Source: JACKBC01 sp041391125 (GTDB taxonomy: Bacteria; Chloroflexota; Anaerolineae; Caldilineales; Caldilineaceae). Taken from it: a DNA stretch of 64,000 bases. Location of the stretch: the NCBI GenBank assembly GCA_041391125.1, contig JAWKON010000044.1, forward strand, positions 10,278 to 74,277. Reading direction: 5' to 3'. The translations under genes were made by a program, and so were the position numbers. Numbering within the stretch: the stretch's first letter is position 1; the number at the start of each line of letters is the position of its first letter. The notes beneath the pieces were generated by a model. The model searched no databases. It was given only the letters and a program-made list of their open reading frames with translations, and was not told the origin of the DNA. Positions 1 to 8,698 of this stretch are shown piece after piece.

Positions 1-45
1 AGTTTTTCTTCGTGAAGCTTCGTGGCCTTCGTGGATGCTAAAAAT
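1..45. repeat. Probable right arm of an intergenic inverted repeat
   Basis: The first bases are built from repeated units around CTTCGTGG (cttcgtgaag, cttcgtggcc, ttcgtggatg). This matches the style of the hairpin arms found in other gaps of the window. The partner arm would lie before the window starts, so this is a tentative assignment. Confidence 0.35.
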
Positions 46-83
46 TTTGGGTTGGCGTAATATTCAGCAAGCGGAATCACGCT

Positions 84-1313
84 ATGAGCGAATTTTTCAC
101 CGTACGCACACCGGCGGAAGCGCACGCGCTGCTGCATCAGCATTTTGTCCCCACTGTAAACGCCGAGCATATTGCCACGGCGGATGCATTGGATCGCGTG
201 CTGGCCCAAGTCATCACCTCCCCGCAGGACTTGCCCAATTTTGTGCGCTCCACCGTGGATGGCTACGCCGTCAACGCCGCCGATACCTACGGCGCATCGC
301 CCGGTCTGCCGGCCTGGTTGACCGTGGTGGGCGAAGTGCCCATGGGGCAGTCGAGCACAATAGAGCTGAACGTGGGCGAAACGGCGCTCGTGCATACCGG
401 CGGTATGTTGCCCACCGGCGCCACGGCTGTGGTCATGATGGAAAATACGCAAACTGTCGACGCCCAGAGCATCGAAGTGCTCAAACCGGTGGCCGAAGGG
501 GAAAATCTGGTGCAGATCGGCGAAGACGTGCGCACGGGCGAGCCCGTGTTGGCGCCGGGTCGCCAGTTGCGTCCACAGGACATTGGGGCGCTGCTGGCGC
601 TGGGCATTACCGAAGTTACGGTAGCGCGGCCACCGCGCGTGGCCATCCTCTCGACGGGCGATGAAGTGGTGCCGCCCGCCCAAATGCCGCAGCCCGGCCA
701 GGTGCGGGACATCAATTCGTACACGCTGGCTGCGCTCACCCGTCGCGCCGGCGGGGAGCCCATTCTGCACGGCATTGCGCCCGACAATCGGGCGGCGCTG
801 GCGCAGATGGCCGACCAGGCGTTGGCGCAGGCCGATATGCTCGTGCTTTCGGCGGGCAGTTCGGTCAGCTATCGCGATATGAGCGTGCAGATCATCGAGG
901 GGCTGGGGCCGCCGGGCGTGTTGGTGCATGGGGTCAGCGTGCGGCCGGGCAAGCCCACCATTGTGGCCGTTTGCAATGGCAAGCCGGTGTATGGTCTGCC
1001 CGGCAACCCGGTCTCGGCCATGGTCATCTTTGATCTACTAGTGGCCCCCGCCATTCAGCAGATGTTGGGTGCGCTGACTCTGCCGCAAAAGCAGGTGCAG
1101 GCGCGGCTGGCGCGCAACGTGGCCTCCGCCGCCGGCCGCGAAGATTACGTGCAGGTGCGGCTCGAACAGCGCGCCAACGAACTCTGGGCCGTCCCCGTTT
1201 TCGGCAAATCAAATCTCATTTATACCCTGGTCCACGCAGAGGGCAGCATCAAAATTCCGCTGGATGCCGGGGGGATTTATGAGAATGAATGGGTGACTGT
1301 TTTTTTGTACTGA
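84..1313 (+). CDS. moeA: Molybdopterin molybdenumtransferase MoeA
   Basis: MoeA inserts molybdate (or tungstate) into adenylylated molybdopterin in the last step of molybdenum cofactor synthesis in the cytoplasm. The 409-residue protein has the usual length and layout. The N-terminal MoeA region carries STVDGYAV at residues 56-63, a variant of the family SAMDGYAV. The molybdopterin-binding domain shows STGDE at 190-194, SAGSSVSYRD at 256-265 and GLPGNPVS at 304-311, and a short MoeA C-terminal barrel follows. The first in-frame ATG is used. A second moeA-like gene starts 165 bases downstream, separated by a hairpin repeat, and tungstate transport genes follow, so the locus supplies Mo/W cofactor. 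The reading frame is intact. Confidence 0.93.
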   Translation: MSEFFTVRTPAEAHALLHQHFVPTVNAEHIATADALDRVLAQVITSPQDLPNFVRSTVDGYAVNAADTYGASPGLPAWLTVVGEVPMGQSSTIELNVGETALVHTGGMLPTGATAVVMMENTQTVDAQSIEVLKPVAEGENLVQIGEDVRTGEPVLAPGRQLRPQDIGALLALGITEVTVARPPRVAILSTGDEVVPPAQMPQPGQVRDINSYTLAALTRRAGGEPILHGIAPDNRAALAQMADQALAQADMLVLSAGSSVSYRDMSVQIIEGLGPPGVLVHGVSVRPGKPTIVAVCNGKPVYGLPGNPVSAMVIFDLLVAPAIQQMLGALTLPQKQVQARLARNVASAAGREDYVQVRLEQRANELWAVPVFGKSNLIYTLVHAEGSIKIPLDAGGIYENEWVTVFLY

Positions 1314-1319
1314 AATTGT

Positions 1320-1465
1320 GTTGCGTATTGCGTGTTGCGTGTTGCGTCAAGCCGTTGAGGGAGTTAAGGGGAGGCTTGACGCTTTGAGCTGGCAAAGTTA
1401 CCCCATATAGCTTCTCGCCGCCCAGCCAGCTTGTCAACCGGTACACGCAACACGCAATACGCAAC
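1320..1465. repeat. Inverted repeat with heptamer arms (family A, copy 1)
   Basis: Two 23-base arms at 1320-1342 and 1443-1465 are perfect reverse complements. Each is made of 7-base units of the type GCGTATT and GCGTGTT. The loop of about 100 bases, read on the minus strand, contains gtaccggttga and ggcggcgagaagctat, which recur in other family A copies. The right arm ends 12 bases before the start codon of the second moeA gene. Confidence 0.85.
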
Positions 1466-1477
1466 TTCTTCCCAACC

Positions 1478-3427
1478 ATGCCCCAAAAACGCAACTTCTA
1501 CCTCCACGATGTGTCCCTTGATGACGCGCTGGCCGCCTGGCATGAGGCGCTGGCGGCGCAACATTTGCTGGCGCCACTGGGCGCAGAGACCATTCCGGTT
1601 ACGCAAGCGCGCGGCCGGGTGACCGCGCAACCGGTGTGGGCGCGCATTTCATCGCCGCACTATCACGCGGCGGCCATGGATGGCTATGCCGTGGCCGCGG
1701 AGCGCACCCACGGCGCCACCGAGACCAGCCCCAAACGGCTGATCGTGGGCGTAGACGCCATGCCGGTGGATACGGGCGATCCGCTGCCGCCGGGGACCAA
1801 TGCGGTGATCATGATCGAGGATACGCAGCTTTTCCCGGATGACGCGGGCAGCGCCATTGAGATCATGAAAGCCAGCCCGCCGTGGCAATATGTGCGTCCA
1901 CTGGGGAGGATATGGTGGCCACCGAGCTGGTGCTGCCCGCTAACCACCGGCTGCGTCCGCAGGATTTGGGCGCCATTGTAGGCTGCGGCCACACGGATGT
2001 GACCGTCTATCGGCGGCCGCGTGGCCATTCTGCCCACCGGCACCGAGCTGGTCACCGTGGAGCAGCTTCAGCAGCCGGGGCGGCAGCTTCAGCCCGGCGA
2101 CATCTTGGAATACAATTCGATTATGCTGGGAGCGCAGGCCGAGGAAGCGGGCTGTCTGGTCACGCGGCTGCCCATTGTGGCCGATGAATACGCCGCCATT
2201 CGCGATGCCGTGGCGGCGGCGCTGGAGAATCACGATCTGGTGGCCATTAATGCGGGTTCATCGGCGGGGTCGGAGGATTACACGGCGGCCATTGTGGCCG
2301 AGCTGGGCGAGTTGCAGGTCCACGGCATTGCCATCCGTCCCGGCCATCCGGTCATTTTGGGAACGGCAGGCGGCAAGGCGCTGGTGGGCATTCCGGGCTA
2401 TCCCGTTTCGGCCGCCGTAACGTTTGAGCGCATTGTAGCGCCGCTGCTCTATTTGTGGCAGGGAATGCAGCCGCCCAGCCTACCCAAAATCGAGGCTACG
2501 CTGACGCGCAAAACGCTTTCGCCGCTGGGTGAGGATGAATTTATGCGCGTAACCGTGGGCCGGGTGGGCGAGCGGGTGGTGGCCACGCCATTGGGCGGTG
2601 GCGCCGGCGTGCTCATGTCGCTGGTCAAGGCCGACGGTATTGTGACCATCCCGCGTTCTCTGAGGGCCACAACGCCGACGACACGGTCACCGTGGAGCTG
2701 CTGCACCCGCCCGAGCGCATTGAGCAGACCATTGTCGTCATCGGCAGCCACGACATGGCGCTGGACCTGCTGGCCGATCAACTGCGCCGCTATGCGCCTA
2801 ACCGGGCGTTGTCATCGGCCCATGTGGGCAGCATGGGGGCTGTTGGCCCTGGCGGGGTGAGGCGCATGTGGCCGGTGCGCACCTGCTGGATGAAGAAACG
2901 GGCGATTATAATGTGGGCTACATCCGCCGAATGCTGACGCCGCATGGCGTGCGCGTAGTGCTGTTGCGTTTTGTGCAGCGCCAGCAGGGGCTGATCGTGG
3001 CGCCGGGCAATCCCAAAGGCATTCGCACGCTGGATGATCTGCTGCGGACCGAGGTAGCTTTTGTCAACCGGCAGCGCGGGGCGGGGACACGCGTGCTGCT
3101 CGATTATGAACTCAAGCAGAAGGGGCTGGACCCGCGCGATTCAGGGTTACGCCCGCCAGGAATACACACACTTGGCCGTGGCTGCGGCGGTCAAAAGCGG
3201 GGCCGCCGACTGCGGCTTGGGCATTCTGGCCGCCGCCCGCGCTGGAACTCGATTTTGTACCGCTGCTGCAAGAGCGCTACGACTTGGTGATTCCTGTTGC
3301 GCATTATGAGGGCGACTTGCTGGCGCCGCTGCTGCACGTTATGCGCAGGCCCGCATTTGCGGAGAGAGTTCAAGCGCTGGGCGGCTATGCGGTAGAGGGC
3401 ATGGGCGAAGTGATCGAAACGATTTGA
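1478..3427 (+). CDS. MoeA-like protein fused to a periplasmic-binding-like domain (frameshifted)
   Basis: The first two thirds match MoeA: AAMDGYAVAAE early in the protein, then LPTGTELV, and GIPGYPVSAAVTFERIVAP in the molybdopterin-binding domain. The last 230 or so residues (from about 2690) look like the substrate-binding (LysR-substrate/PBP-like) domain often fused to MoeA paralogues in archaea and Chloroflexota, with VIGSHDMALDLLADQL, GLIVAPGNPKGI and FVNRQRGAGTRVLLDYEL. That domain is usually taken to sense or bind an oxyanion or cofactor; its ligand here is unknown. The coding frame changes near 1905, 2015, 2665, 2865, 3140 and 3235 before the TGA at 3425-3427. This is either a decayed gene or a run of indel errors. 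Its place between moeA and tupBCA supports a Mo/W role. Confidence 0.75.
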
Positions 3428-3592
3428 TGTACGGTTTACGATGTACGATTTACGAGTCTATTCGTTGACGATCCTATTTCGTATATCATAAATGTGAGTT
3501 TGCATAGGGGGGCCGCTTAGGATATTGCGATTTACGAGACTACTTTGTCGACGAGATCGCTGCGTAAATCGTAAATCTGAGATCGTAAATCT
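3428..3592. repeat. Inverted repeat with heptamer arms (CGATTTA type)
   Basis: The left arm (3428-3455) repeats tacgatgtacgatttacg. The right arm (3562-3592) carries the complement as gcgtaaatcgtaaatctg units. The arms lie between the moeA fusion stop and the tupB start and enclose about 105 bases in which I recognise no gene. Confidence 0.7.
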
Positions 3593-3607
3593 TCTGCGAG
3601 GCGCGTT

Positions 3608-4300
3608 TTGAACACAGGCAACATTGGTCTAGATCTATCCGCTTTACTCGAGGTAATACTGCTTTCCGTGCGGGTGTCGGGCGTGGCGCTGCTGATCAGC
3701 ACGCTGTTTGGTATTCCGCTGGGCGCAGTGATGGGGTTGACGCGCTTTTGGGGGCGACGGCTGCTGGTGGTGCTGATCTATACGGGGATGGGGCTGCCGC
3801 CGGTGGTGGTGGGTCTGTTTGTCTATTTGATGCTGTCGCGCAGCGGGCCGCTGGGCGCACTCAACTGGCCGTGGCTGCCGGCGCTCTTTACGCCCGCTGC
3901 TATGATTGTGGCGCAGATTATCATCGCCACGCCGCTGGTGGCCGGTTTTACCATGGCGGCTGTCATGGGCGTGGACCCGGAATTGCGCCGCCAAATTGAA
4001 GCATTGGGCGCCACGCCCTTTCAGCGCACACTGACGATTTTGATGGAGGCGCGGCTAGGCGTCATCGTGTCGATTGTGGCCGGCTTTGGCGGCATTATCT
4101 CCGAGGTGGGCGCGGTCATGCTGGTGGGCGGTAATATTGACCACAAGACGCGCGTGCTGACCACGGCCATTGTGCTGGAGACGCGCAAGGGCAACTTTGA
4201 CCTGGCCATTGCGCTGGGCGCGGTGCTGCTGGCGCTGGCTTTTGTGAGCAACCTGTTGATGATGCGGCTGCAAGGGATTTTCGATAAAATGCAGCCGCGG
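3608..4300 (+). CDS. tupB: Tungstate ABC transporter permease TupB
   Basis: This is the membrane subunit of a TupABC-type tungstate (possibly molybdate) importer. About 230 residues fit the family. They include hydrophobic segments near residues 10-30, 50-75, 90-115, 140-165 and 200-220, and the cytoplasmic ATPase-contact loop EALGATPFQRTLTILMEA. Only the first part is convincing permease. After DKMQPR (about 4300) the open frame runs on to 4720 through a hairpin repeat and then out of frame over the ATPase gene, so that tail of roughly 140 residues is probably not real. An indel or the repeat has probably removed the native stop. The start is ATG or TTG near 3608, just after the previous hairpin. 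The permease-ATPase-binding protein order supports the call. Confidence 0.85.
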
Positions 4301-4358
4301 GTGGCGAGTAGCGGGTGGCGGGTTGTTCGCCACCCGTCATCCGCTGCTCGCCACCCGC
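4297..4358. repeat. Inverted repeat at the end of tupB (GGGTGGC/GAGTAGC heptamers)
   Basis: The left arm at 4297-4320 reads gcgggtggcgagtagcgggt and continues. The right arm at 4328-4358 is its near complement, with a 7-base loop. The units are 7 bases long. It sits where the permease homology ends and about 65 bases before the ATPase start, so it may have displaced the tupB stop codon. Confidence 0.75.
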
Positions 4359-4424
4359 TAGCCGTTGTGGCGATTGCACTTGGCTGCCCTCACTGGATTC
4401 CACCAATATATTCGTCTGGTCGTT

Positions 4425-5163
4425 ATGCAATACCCGCTGTTCCATCTGCAACAAGTAACGAAATCTTACGCGGAGCGCACCGTTTTGCGTATCGACGATC
4501 TCGCAATATTGCGAGGCGAAATTCTAGCCATTGTGGGGCCAAGCGGGGCGGGCAAAAGCACCCTGTTGCGTTTGTTGAACTTTTGGAAGCGCCCTCTGGC
4601 GGCGTCATCCAATTTGAAGGTCAACCCTATTGCGCTGAACGGGCGGCTCCGCTGGCCGTGCGGCGGCGAATCACCACCGTGTTTCAGCGGCCCGCTTTTA
4701 ACCGCCAGCGTCTACGATAATGTCAATTATGGGCTGCGGTTGCGCGGTCAATCTACCCATAAAAAAGACAAACAAAATGCCGTGTATCAAGCGCTGGCGC
4801 AGGTGGGACTGAGTGAACTGGCGCAGCAGCCGGCGCACGCTGTCCGGCGGCGAAATGCAGCGGGTGGCTTTGGCGCGGGCGCTGGTGTTGCAGCCGGACG
4901 TGCTGCTGCTGGATGAGCCGACCGCCAATCTGGACCCGCGCAACGTGGCGCTCATCGAGTCGATTGTGGCCGATCTCAATCAGCGGCAGGGGGTGACGGT
5001 GGTGCTGGTGACGCACAACGTATTTCAAGCGCGGCGGTTGGCGCATCGGGCGGCGTTGATGCTGGATGGGCAGATCGTGGAGACCGCTGATAAGGACACT
5101 TTCTTTGGCAACCCGAGCGATCCGCGCACGCAAGCCTTTATCGAGGGGGATATGGTTTATTAG
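4425..5163 (+). CDS. tupC: Tungstate ABC transporter ATP-binding protein TupC (frameshifted)
   Basis: This is the nucleotide-binding subunit that powers the tungstate importer. From the ATG at 4425 the frame gives FHLQQVTKSYAERTVLRIDDL and the Walker A motif GPSGAGKST. It then shifts near 4585 (LLEAPSGGVIQFEGQPYCAE is in another frame), returns near 4690 (TASVYDNVNYGLRLRG), and shifts again near 4840 to the signature LSGGEMQRVALARAL, Walker B VLLLDEPTANLD and the switch THNVFQARRLAHR. Together these give a full-length protein of about 245 residues ending at the TAG at 5161-5163. Three small indels split an otherwise complete ATPase, which suggests sequence error more than decay. Confidence 0.85.
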
Positions 5164-5165
5164 GG

Positions 5166-5269
5166 TGATCAACAGATTACACAGATTTTAATGATTTTAG
5201 CAATTGCTCAGCCAACACCTGCGTCCTTACAGGTTTTGAATCTGTGTAATCTGAGGAATCTGTTGATCA
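5166..5269. repeat. Inverted repeat between tupC and tupA (AGATTACAC type)
   Basis: The left arm tgatcaacagattacacaga (5166-5187) and the right arm at 5239-5269 are reverse complements apart from an extra unit in the right arm. A closely related pair lies at 63106-63309. The element could act as a terminator or attenuator between the ATPase and the binding-protein gene. Confidence 0.75.
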
Positions 5270-5323
5270 TAAAATCTAACGTCTTCAATCCCATGATCAA
5301 TATGTAAACTAGGAGAAATTGAG

Positions 5324-6196
5324 ATGAGAAAGTTTGCTGTTTTGTTGGTGACGTTCTTTTTGTTGACCAGCTGTGTGGTGCAGCCGTTGCCGACGGAGCA
5401 GGCCGCGCCGGTGGTGGATAGCGCGCCGGCCACGCTGATTCTGGCCACGACGACGAGCACGCAGGATTCGGGGCTGCTCGATTATTTGCTGCCCGACTTC
5501 ACGGCGCAGACCGGCGTAGATGTGTCGGTGGTGGCGGTGGGAACGGGACAGGCGCTCAAACTGGGCGAGGACGGCAATGCGGATGTGTTGCTGGTACATG
5601 CCTGCGCCCGCGAGATCGCCTTTATGCAGGCGGGCCACGGCGTAAGTCGCCATCAAGTCATGTTTAACGATTTTGTGATCGTGGGCGGGGAAGCTGACCC
5701 GGCAGGCATTAGCGGCGGAACGGATGCGGCGGCGGCGCTGCAAGCCATCGCAGCCGCCGAGGCGCCCTTTGTTTCGCGCGGCGACGATTCGGGTACGCAC
5801 ACCAAAGAACTGTCGCTGTGGCAGGCCGCGGGCGTTGAGCCGGCGGGTGACTGGTATATTTCCGCCGGGCAGGGCATGGGCGCCGTGCTGACCATGAGCG
5901 ACGAATTGCAAGCCTACACGCTGAGCGACCGCGCCACCTATTTGAGCCGCACGCTGGAGGGGCTCAACCTGGAGATCATGGTGGAGGGCGACGCCCGGCT
6001 GTTTAACCCGTACAGCGTAATGGCGGTGAATCCAGACAAAGGACCGCATATTCAGGCCGAGCTGGCCAACCAGTTTATCGATTGGCTGCTTGCGGATGCC
6101 ACGCAGGCCCGTATTGGCGAATTTGGCGTGGAGCAGTTTGGCGCCCCCCTGTTTGTGCCGACTGCGGCGGACCCAGTCCCCACCGAGTGTGACTAA
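5324..6196 (+). CDS. tupA: Tungstate-binding lipoprotein TupA
   Basis: This is the extracytoplasmic binding subunit of the tungstate importer. The 290-residue protein starts with a lipoprotein signal, MRKFAVLLVTFFLLTSC, whose lipobox Cys is residue 17. It then shows the TupA hallmark TTTSTQDSG at 42-50, followed by AVGTGQALKLGEDGNADVLL, a VMFNDFVIVG segment, and SRGDDSGTHTKEL. These motifs line the oxyanion site in the family. A good ribosome site (aggag) precedes the ATG. It is separated from tupC by a hairpin repeat, so the binding protein may be expressed at a different level from the membrane parts. Tungstate over molybdate is the family expectation and is not proven by sequence alone. 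Confidence 0.92.
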   Translation: MRKFAVLLVTFFLLTSCVVQPLPTEQAAPVVDSAPATLILATTTSTQDSGLLDYLLPDFTAQTGVDVSVVAVGTGQALKLGEDGNADVLLVHACAREIAFMQAGHGVSRHQVMFNDFVIVGGEADPAGISGGTDAAAALQAIAAAEAPFVSRGDDSGTHTKELSLWQAAGVEPAGDWYISAGQGMGAVLTMSDELQAYTLSDRATYLSRTLEGLNLEIMVEGDARLFNPYSVMAVNPDKGPHIQAELANQFIDWLLADATQARIGEFGVEQFGAPLFVPTAADPVPTECD

Positions 6197-6216
6197 TTTA
6201 ACATAAGGAGCCGATT

Positions 6217-7305
6217 ATTTCCACACAAACCGAACCTCAACAGATCAATCCGGCCTTTGAAATTGGCCTCTATTCCTTTGCCGAGATCACGCCCGAGGCG
6301 GCCACCGGCACGACCATCAGCCCGCAGCAGCGGCTGCGCAATTTGATCGAGTCCATTGAGTTGGCTGACCAGGTGGGGCTGGACGTGTTTGGGCTGGGCG
6401 AACATCACCGGCCCGAATTTGTGTCATCGGCGCCGTTGGTTATTTTGGGCGCCATTGCCGAACGCACCAAGTCGATTCGCCTCTCCACGGCGGTAACCGT
6501 GCTCAGTTCGGACGATCCGGTGCGCGTCTTTCAGGACTTTGCCACGCTGGACTTGATTTCCAATGGCCGCGCCGAGATCATGGCCGGGCGCGGTTCATTT
6601 ATCGAATCGTTTCCGCTTTTTGGCTATGACCTGCACGATTACGATTCACTCTTTGCCGAAAAACTGGAGTTGCTGCTCGAATTGCGCAAAGCGGAACGGG
6701 TGACCTGGTCGGGTGCGCATCGGGCGCCGATCAACGATCTGGGCATTTATCCGCGCCCTGTGCAGCCCGAGATTCCCATTTGGGTGGCCGTGGGTGGCAC
6801 GCCCCAATCTGTGGTGCGGGCGGCCACGCTGGGGCTGCCCATGGCGCTGGCCATTATTGGCGGCATGCCGGAGCGCTTTGCGCCCATGGTGCAGCTCTAT
6901 CGTCAAGCCGCCAGTCAGGCCGGGCATGATCCAAGCCAACTCCCGATCAGCATCAATTCGCACGGCTTGCTGGCCGACGATTCGAAACAGGCCGCCGATG
7001 ACTATTTCCCGGCCTATGTGCAGGTGATGAACAAAATCGGACGTGAGCGGGGCTGGAGCGGCATTACGCGGGCGCAGTTTGAGGCATCACGTACATTGCG
7101 CGGTTCTGAGTTTGTGGGCTCGCCGGACGAGATCATCGAGAAGGTTCTCTTCCAGCACGAGATTTTTGGACACCAGCGGTTGCTGCTGCAACTTGGCGTG
7201 GGTACGATTGAACACAAAAAGATGCTGCGCGCCATCGAGCTTTTGGGGACAGCGGTGGCGCCGGTTGTGCGAGCGGAGATTGACCGGCGCAACCGGTATA
7301 CTTGA
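6217..7305 (+). CDS. Luciferase-like flavin-dependent oxidoreductase (LLM class)
   Basis: This is a bacterial-luciferase-family F420- or FMN-dependent monooxygenase/oxidoreductase. Hallmarks are EIGLYSFAEITP (first strand), DVFGLGEHHRPEFVSSAP, IRLSTAVTVLSSDDPVRVFQDFATLDLISNGRAEIMAGRGS, and the C-terminal GSPDEIIEK. The first strand requires translation to begin well upstream of the first ATG/GTG/TTG in frame (TTG at 6334). An in-frame stop at 6199-6201, then aaggag at 6205-6210, leaves only ATT codons at 6214 and 6217 as plausible starts, so either an AUU start or a lost base is implied. The substrate is unknown. It follows tupA by 20 bases and may be cotranscribed. Confidence 0.85.
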   Translation: MSTQTEPQQINPAFEIGLYSFAEITPEAATGTTISPQQRLRNLIESIELADQVGLDVFGLGEHHRPEFVSSAPLVILGAIAERTKSIRLSTAVTVLSSDDPVRVFQDFATLDLISNGRAEIMAGRGSFIESFPLFGYDLHDYDSLFAEKLELLLELRKAERVTWSGAHRAPINDLGIYPRPVQPEIPIWVAVGGTPQSVVRAATLGLPMALAIIGGMPERFAPMVQLYRQAASQAGHDPSQLPISINSHGLLADDSKQAADDYFPAYVQVMNKIGRERGWSGITRAQFEASRTLRGSEFVGSPDEIIEKVLFQHEIFGHQRLLLQLGVGTIEHKKMLRAIELLGTAVAPVVRAEIDRRNRYT

Positions 7306-7321
7306 CCATAAAAAGAAAAAG

Positions 7322-7394
7322 AAATAGCCACAAAAACACAAAAGCCACAAAAACGTGTAAAAATTTTGTGGCTTTTGTGTTTTTGTGGCTATTT
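7322..7394. terminator. Long perfect hairpin between convergent genes
   Basis: Arms of 31 bases at 7322-7352 and 7364-7394 are perfect reverse complements built from GCCACAAAA and ACACAAAA units, with an 11-base loop. It lies between the end of the luciferase-like gene and the end of the opposing DM13 gene. It could terminate both, although it lacks a classical GC stem and belongs by style to the repeat hairpins of this genome. Confidence 0.7.
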
Positions 7395-7401
7395 TGCGCC
7401 C

Positions 7402-8053
7402 CTAAAATGCCGCTGTGGAAAAGACAACGTGGAACGGCATACAGTAGATCATAACGCCGCTGAATTGGGATAGGTCTACATCGGCGGGGATTTCGTAGTT
7501 TTGGTTGCCGATGTTGCCTTTGAGCGAACCGAGGTCCACGTAGTCCCCCATATCGCCGGTCACGTTCTCGACCAGCAGTACATGTAAATCGGGGCCGTTG
7601 GTGCTTTCAAAATCTTCAAAGCGCAGCACTCGTTGGTCGCCCTGCTGATAAATTGTGGCTGTGCCAGAGCCTTTGTGGAAGCTGTCGGCATCCATAAACT
7701 GGCCTTGCGCCGCCACCACCCACTCCGCCTCGGCTTCCGGCATGGCGTCATCCATCATCTTAGCCGGCATATCGGCGGCAGCGGCTACGGCAAGCTCTTC
7801 CATCTGCTGCTTCTGCTCCTCTGGCATGGCGGCCATGGCGGCTTCATCGGCCGCCGCGGCCATTACGGTAGCAACAACCGCCTCTTTCTCTTCCATCGAC
7901 ATAGTGGATAGCTCACTCTGCGAGGGCAACACAAATGGAAAGTCTTCATTGACCTGCTGGCTAATAAAAAGCGGTGAGCCCAACCACCATGCCACCGGCG
8001 CCAATCACAACTACAAGTACAGCCAATATAATATAAAGTGTGCGTCTATTCAC
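7402..8053 (-). CDS. DM13-domain membrane-anchored protein (one frameshift)
   Basis: The C-terminal 105 residues match the DM13 domain (GQFMDADSFHKGSGTATIY, LRFEDFESTNGPDLHVLL, YEIPADVDLSQFSGVMIYC), a cytochrome-like/DOMON-related domain proposed to act in redox reactions. A Met/Ala/Glu-rich stretch of about 60 residues links it to an N-terminal membrane segment. The GTG at 8051-8053, preceded by gagga, begins NRRTLYIILAVLVVVI. The frame must then shift near 8005 to reach the typical LAPVAWWLGSPLF that joins the mature part. No partner genes are evident; both neighbours are on the other strand. Function is uncertain beyond an exported redox-type domain. Confidence 0.75.
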
Positions 8054-8215
8054 AGCATTCTCCTCTGGTACATAGATATTCAATTCATAGGAAAGTTTTC
8101 TCTATTTTCCCAGCCAGAAATTGCACAAAGGTGACCCAATTATTACAAAAAGATTAGCGACGAAGCACACAGGCAGCAACAAAAGCGCGGCCGTAACGAA
8201 AATCGCCCCCAATAC

Positions 8216-8373
8216 AAAAGCTCGGCATAATCACCGAGCTTCTTGCACCCATTCCTGCACCCAAAAGAAGAAAACTTACCCAAAAGGAGGAGAAAGTTCT
8301 TCGTAGCTAATTGTAGCACCGGAATCGGGCATTTGCACTAGTACTATGGTACTATTTTGGCGCCGAATTTTGA
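8216..8373. repeat. Direct repeat, copy 1 (158 bases)
   Basis: This is nearly identical over its full length to 8421-8578, at a constant offset of 205 and without gaps. It starts with a small hairpin (gctcggcataatcaccgagc) and ends at gaattttga. Near the end both copies contain actagtactatggtactat, a partly palindromic stretch. Confidence 0.85.
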
Positions 8374-8420
8374 TGCCTTTTTCTAGTTAAACCTATGATA
8401 AAACAAAGTTATCCAATGCA

Positions 8421-8578
8421 AAAAGCCCGGCATCAATGCCGAGCTTCTTACACCCATTCCTGCACCCAAAAGAAGAAAACTTACCCAAAAGGAGGAGAAA
8501 GTTCTTCGTGCCTAATTGTAGCATTGGAATCGGGCATTTGCACTAGTACTATGGTACTATTTTGGGGCCGAATTTTGA
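8421..8578. repeat. Direct repeat, copy 2 (158 bases)
   Basis: Second copy of 8216-8373. Differences are scattered substitutions, for example in the leading hairpin, where cggcatcaatgccg keeps pairing. The compensating changes in the hairpin suggest it may matter. No transposase lies nearby. Confidence 0.85.
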
Positions 8579-8698
8579 GGATTTTTGACTTACATCCACA
8601 CAAAAACCCAACTTTGCTTGAATACCGCCGGTTTGCCGCCAATTAAGCCCCAGCAACCATCTGGTTTTCATGGCAACGCAAAACAGAGGACAACAATC

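Larger units (their letters stand above)
8054..8698. other. Non-coding region with a duplicated 158-base segment
   Basis: I see no convincing gene in this 645-base stretch between the DM13 start and the enolase-superfamily gene. The centre is occupied by two direct repeats (8216-8373 and 8421-8578). The flanks hold AT-rich sequence. The aacagaggac just before 8699 provides the ribosome site of the next gene. Confidence 0.6.

Noticed and set aside
35..664. Long open frame rich in Arg overlapping moeA
   Set aside because: It is out of frame with the clear MoeA sequence and has the Arg/Ala/Gly bias typical of shadow frames in GC-rich DNA.
4300..4720. A C-terminal extension of TupB of about 140 residues
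   Set aside because: The extension is a translation of the hairpin repeat and of tupC in the wrong frame, and it has no family resemblance.
8216..8578. Insertion sequence or transposon ends
   Set aside because: The two copies are direct, not inverted, and no transposase or target duplication is seen between or beside them.
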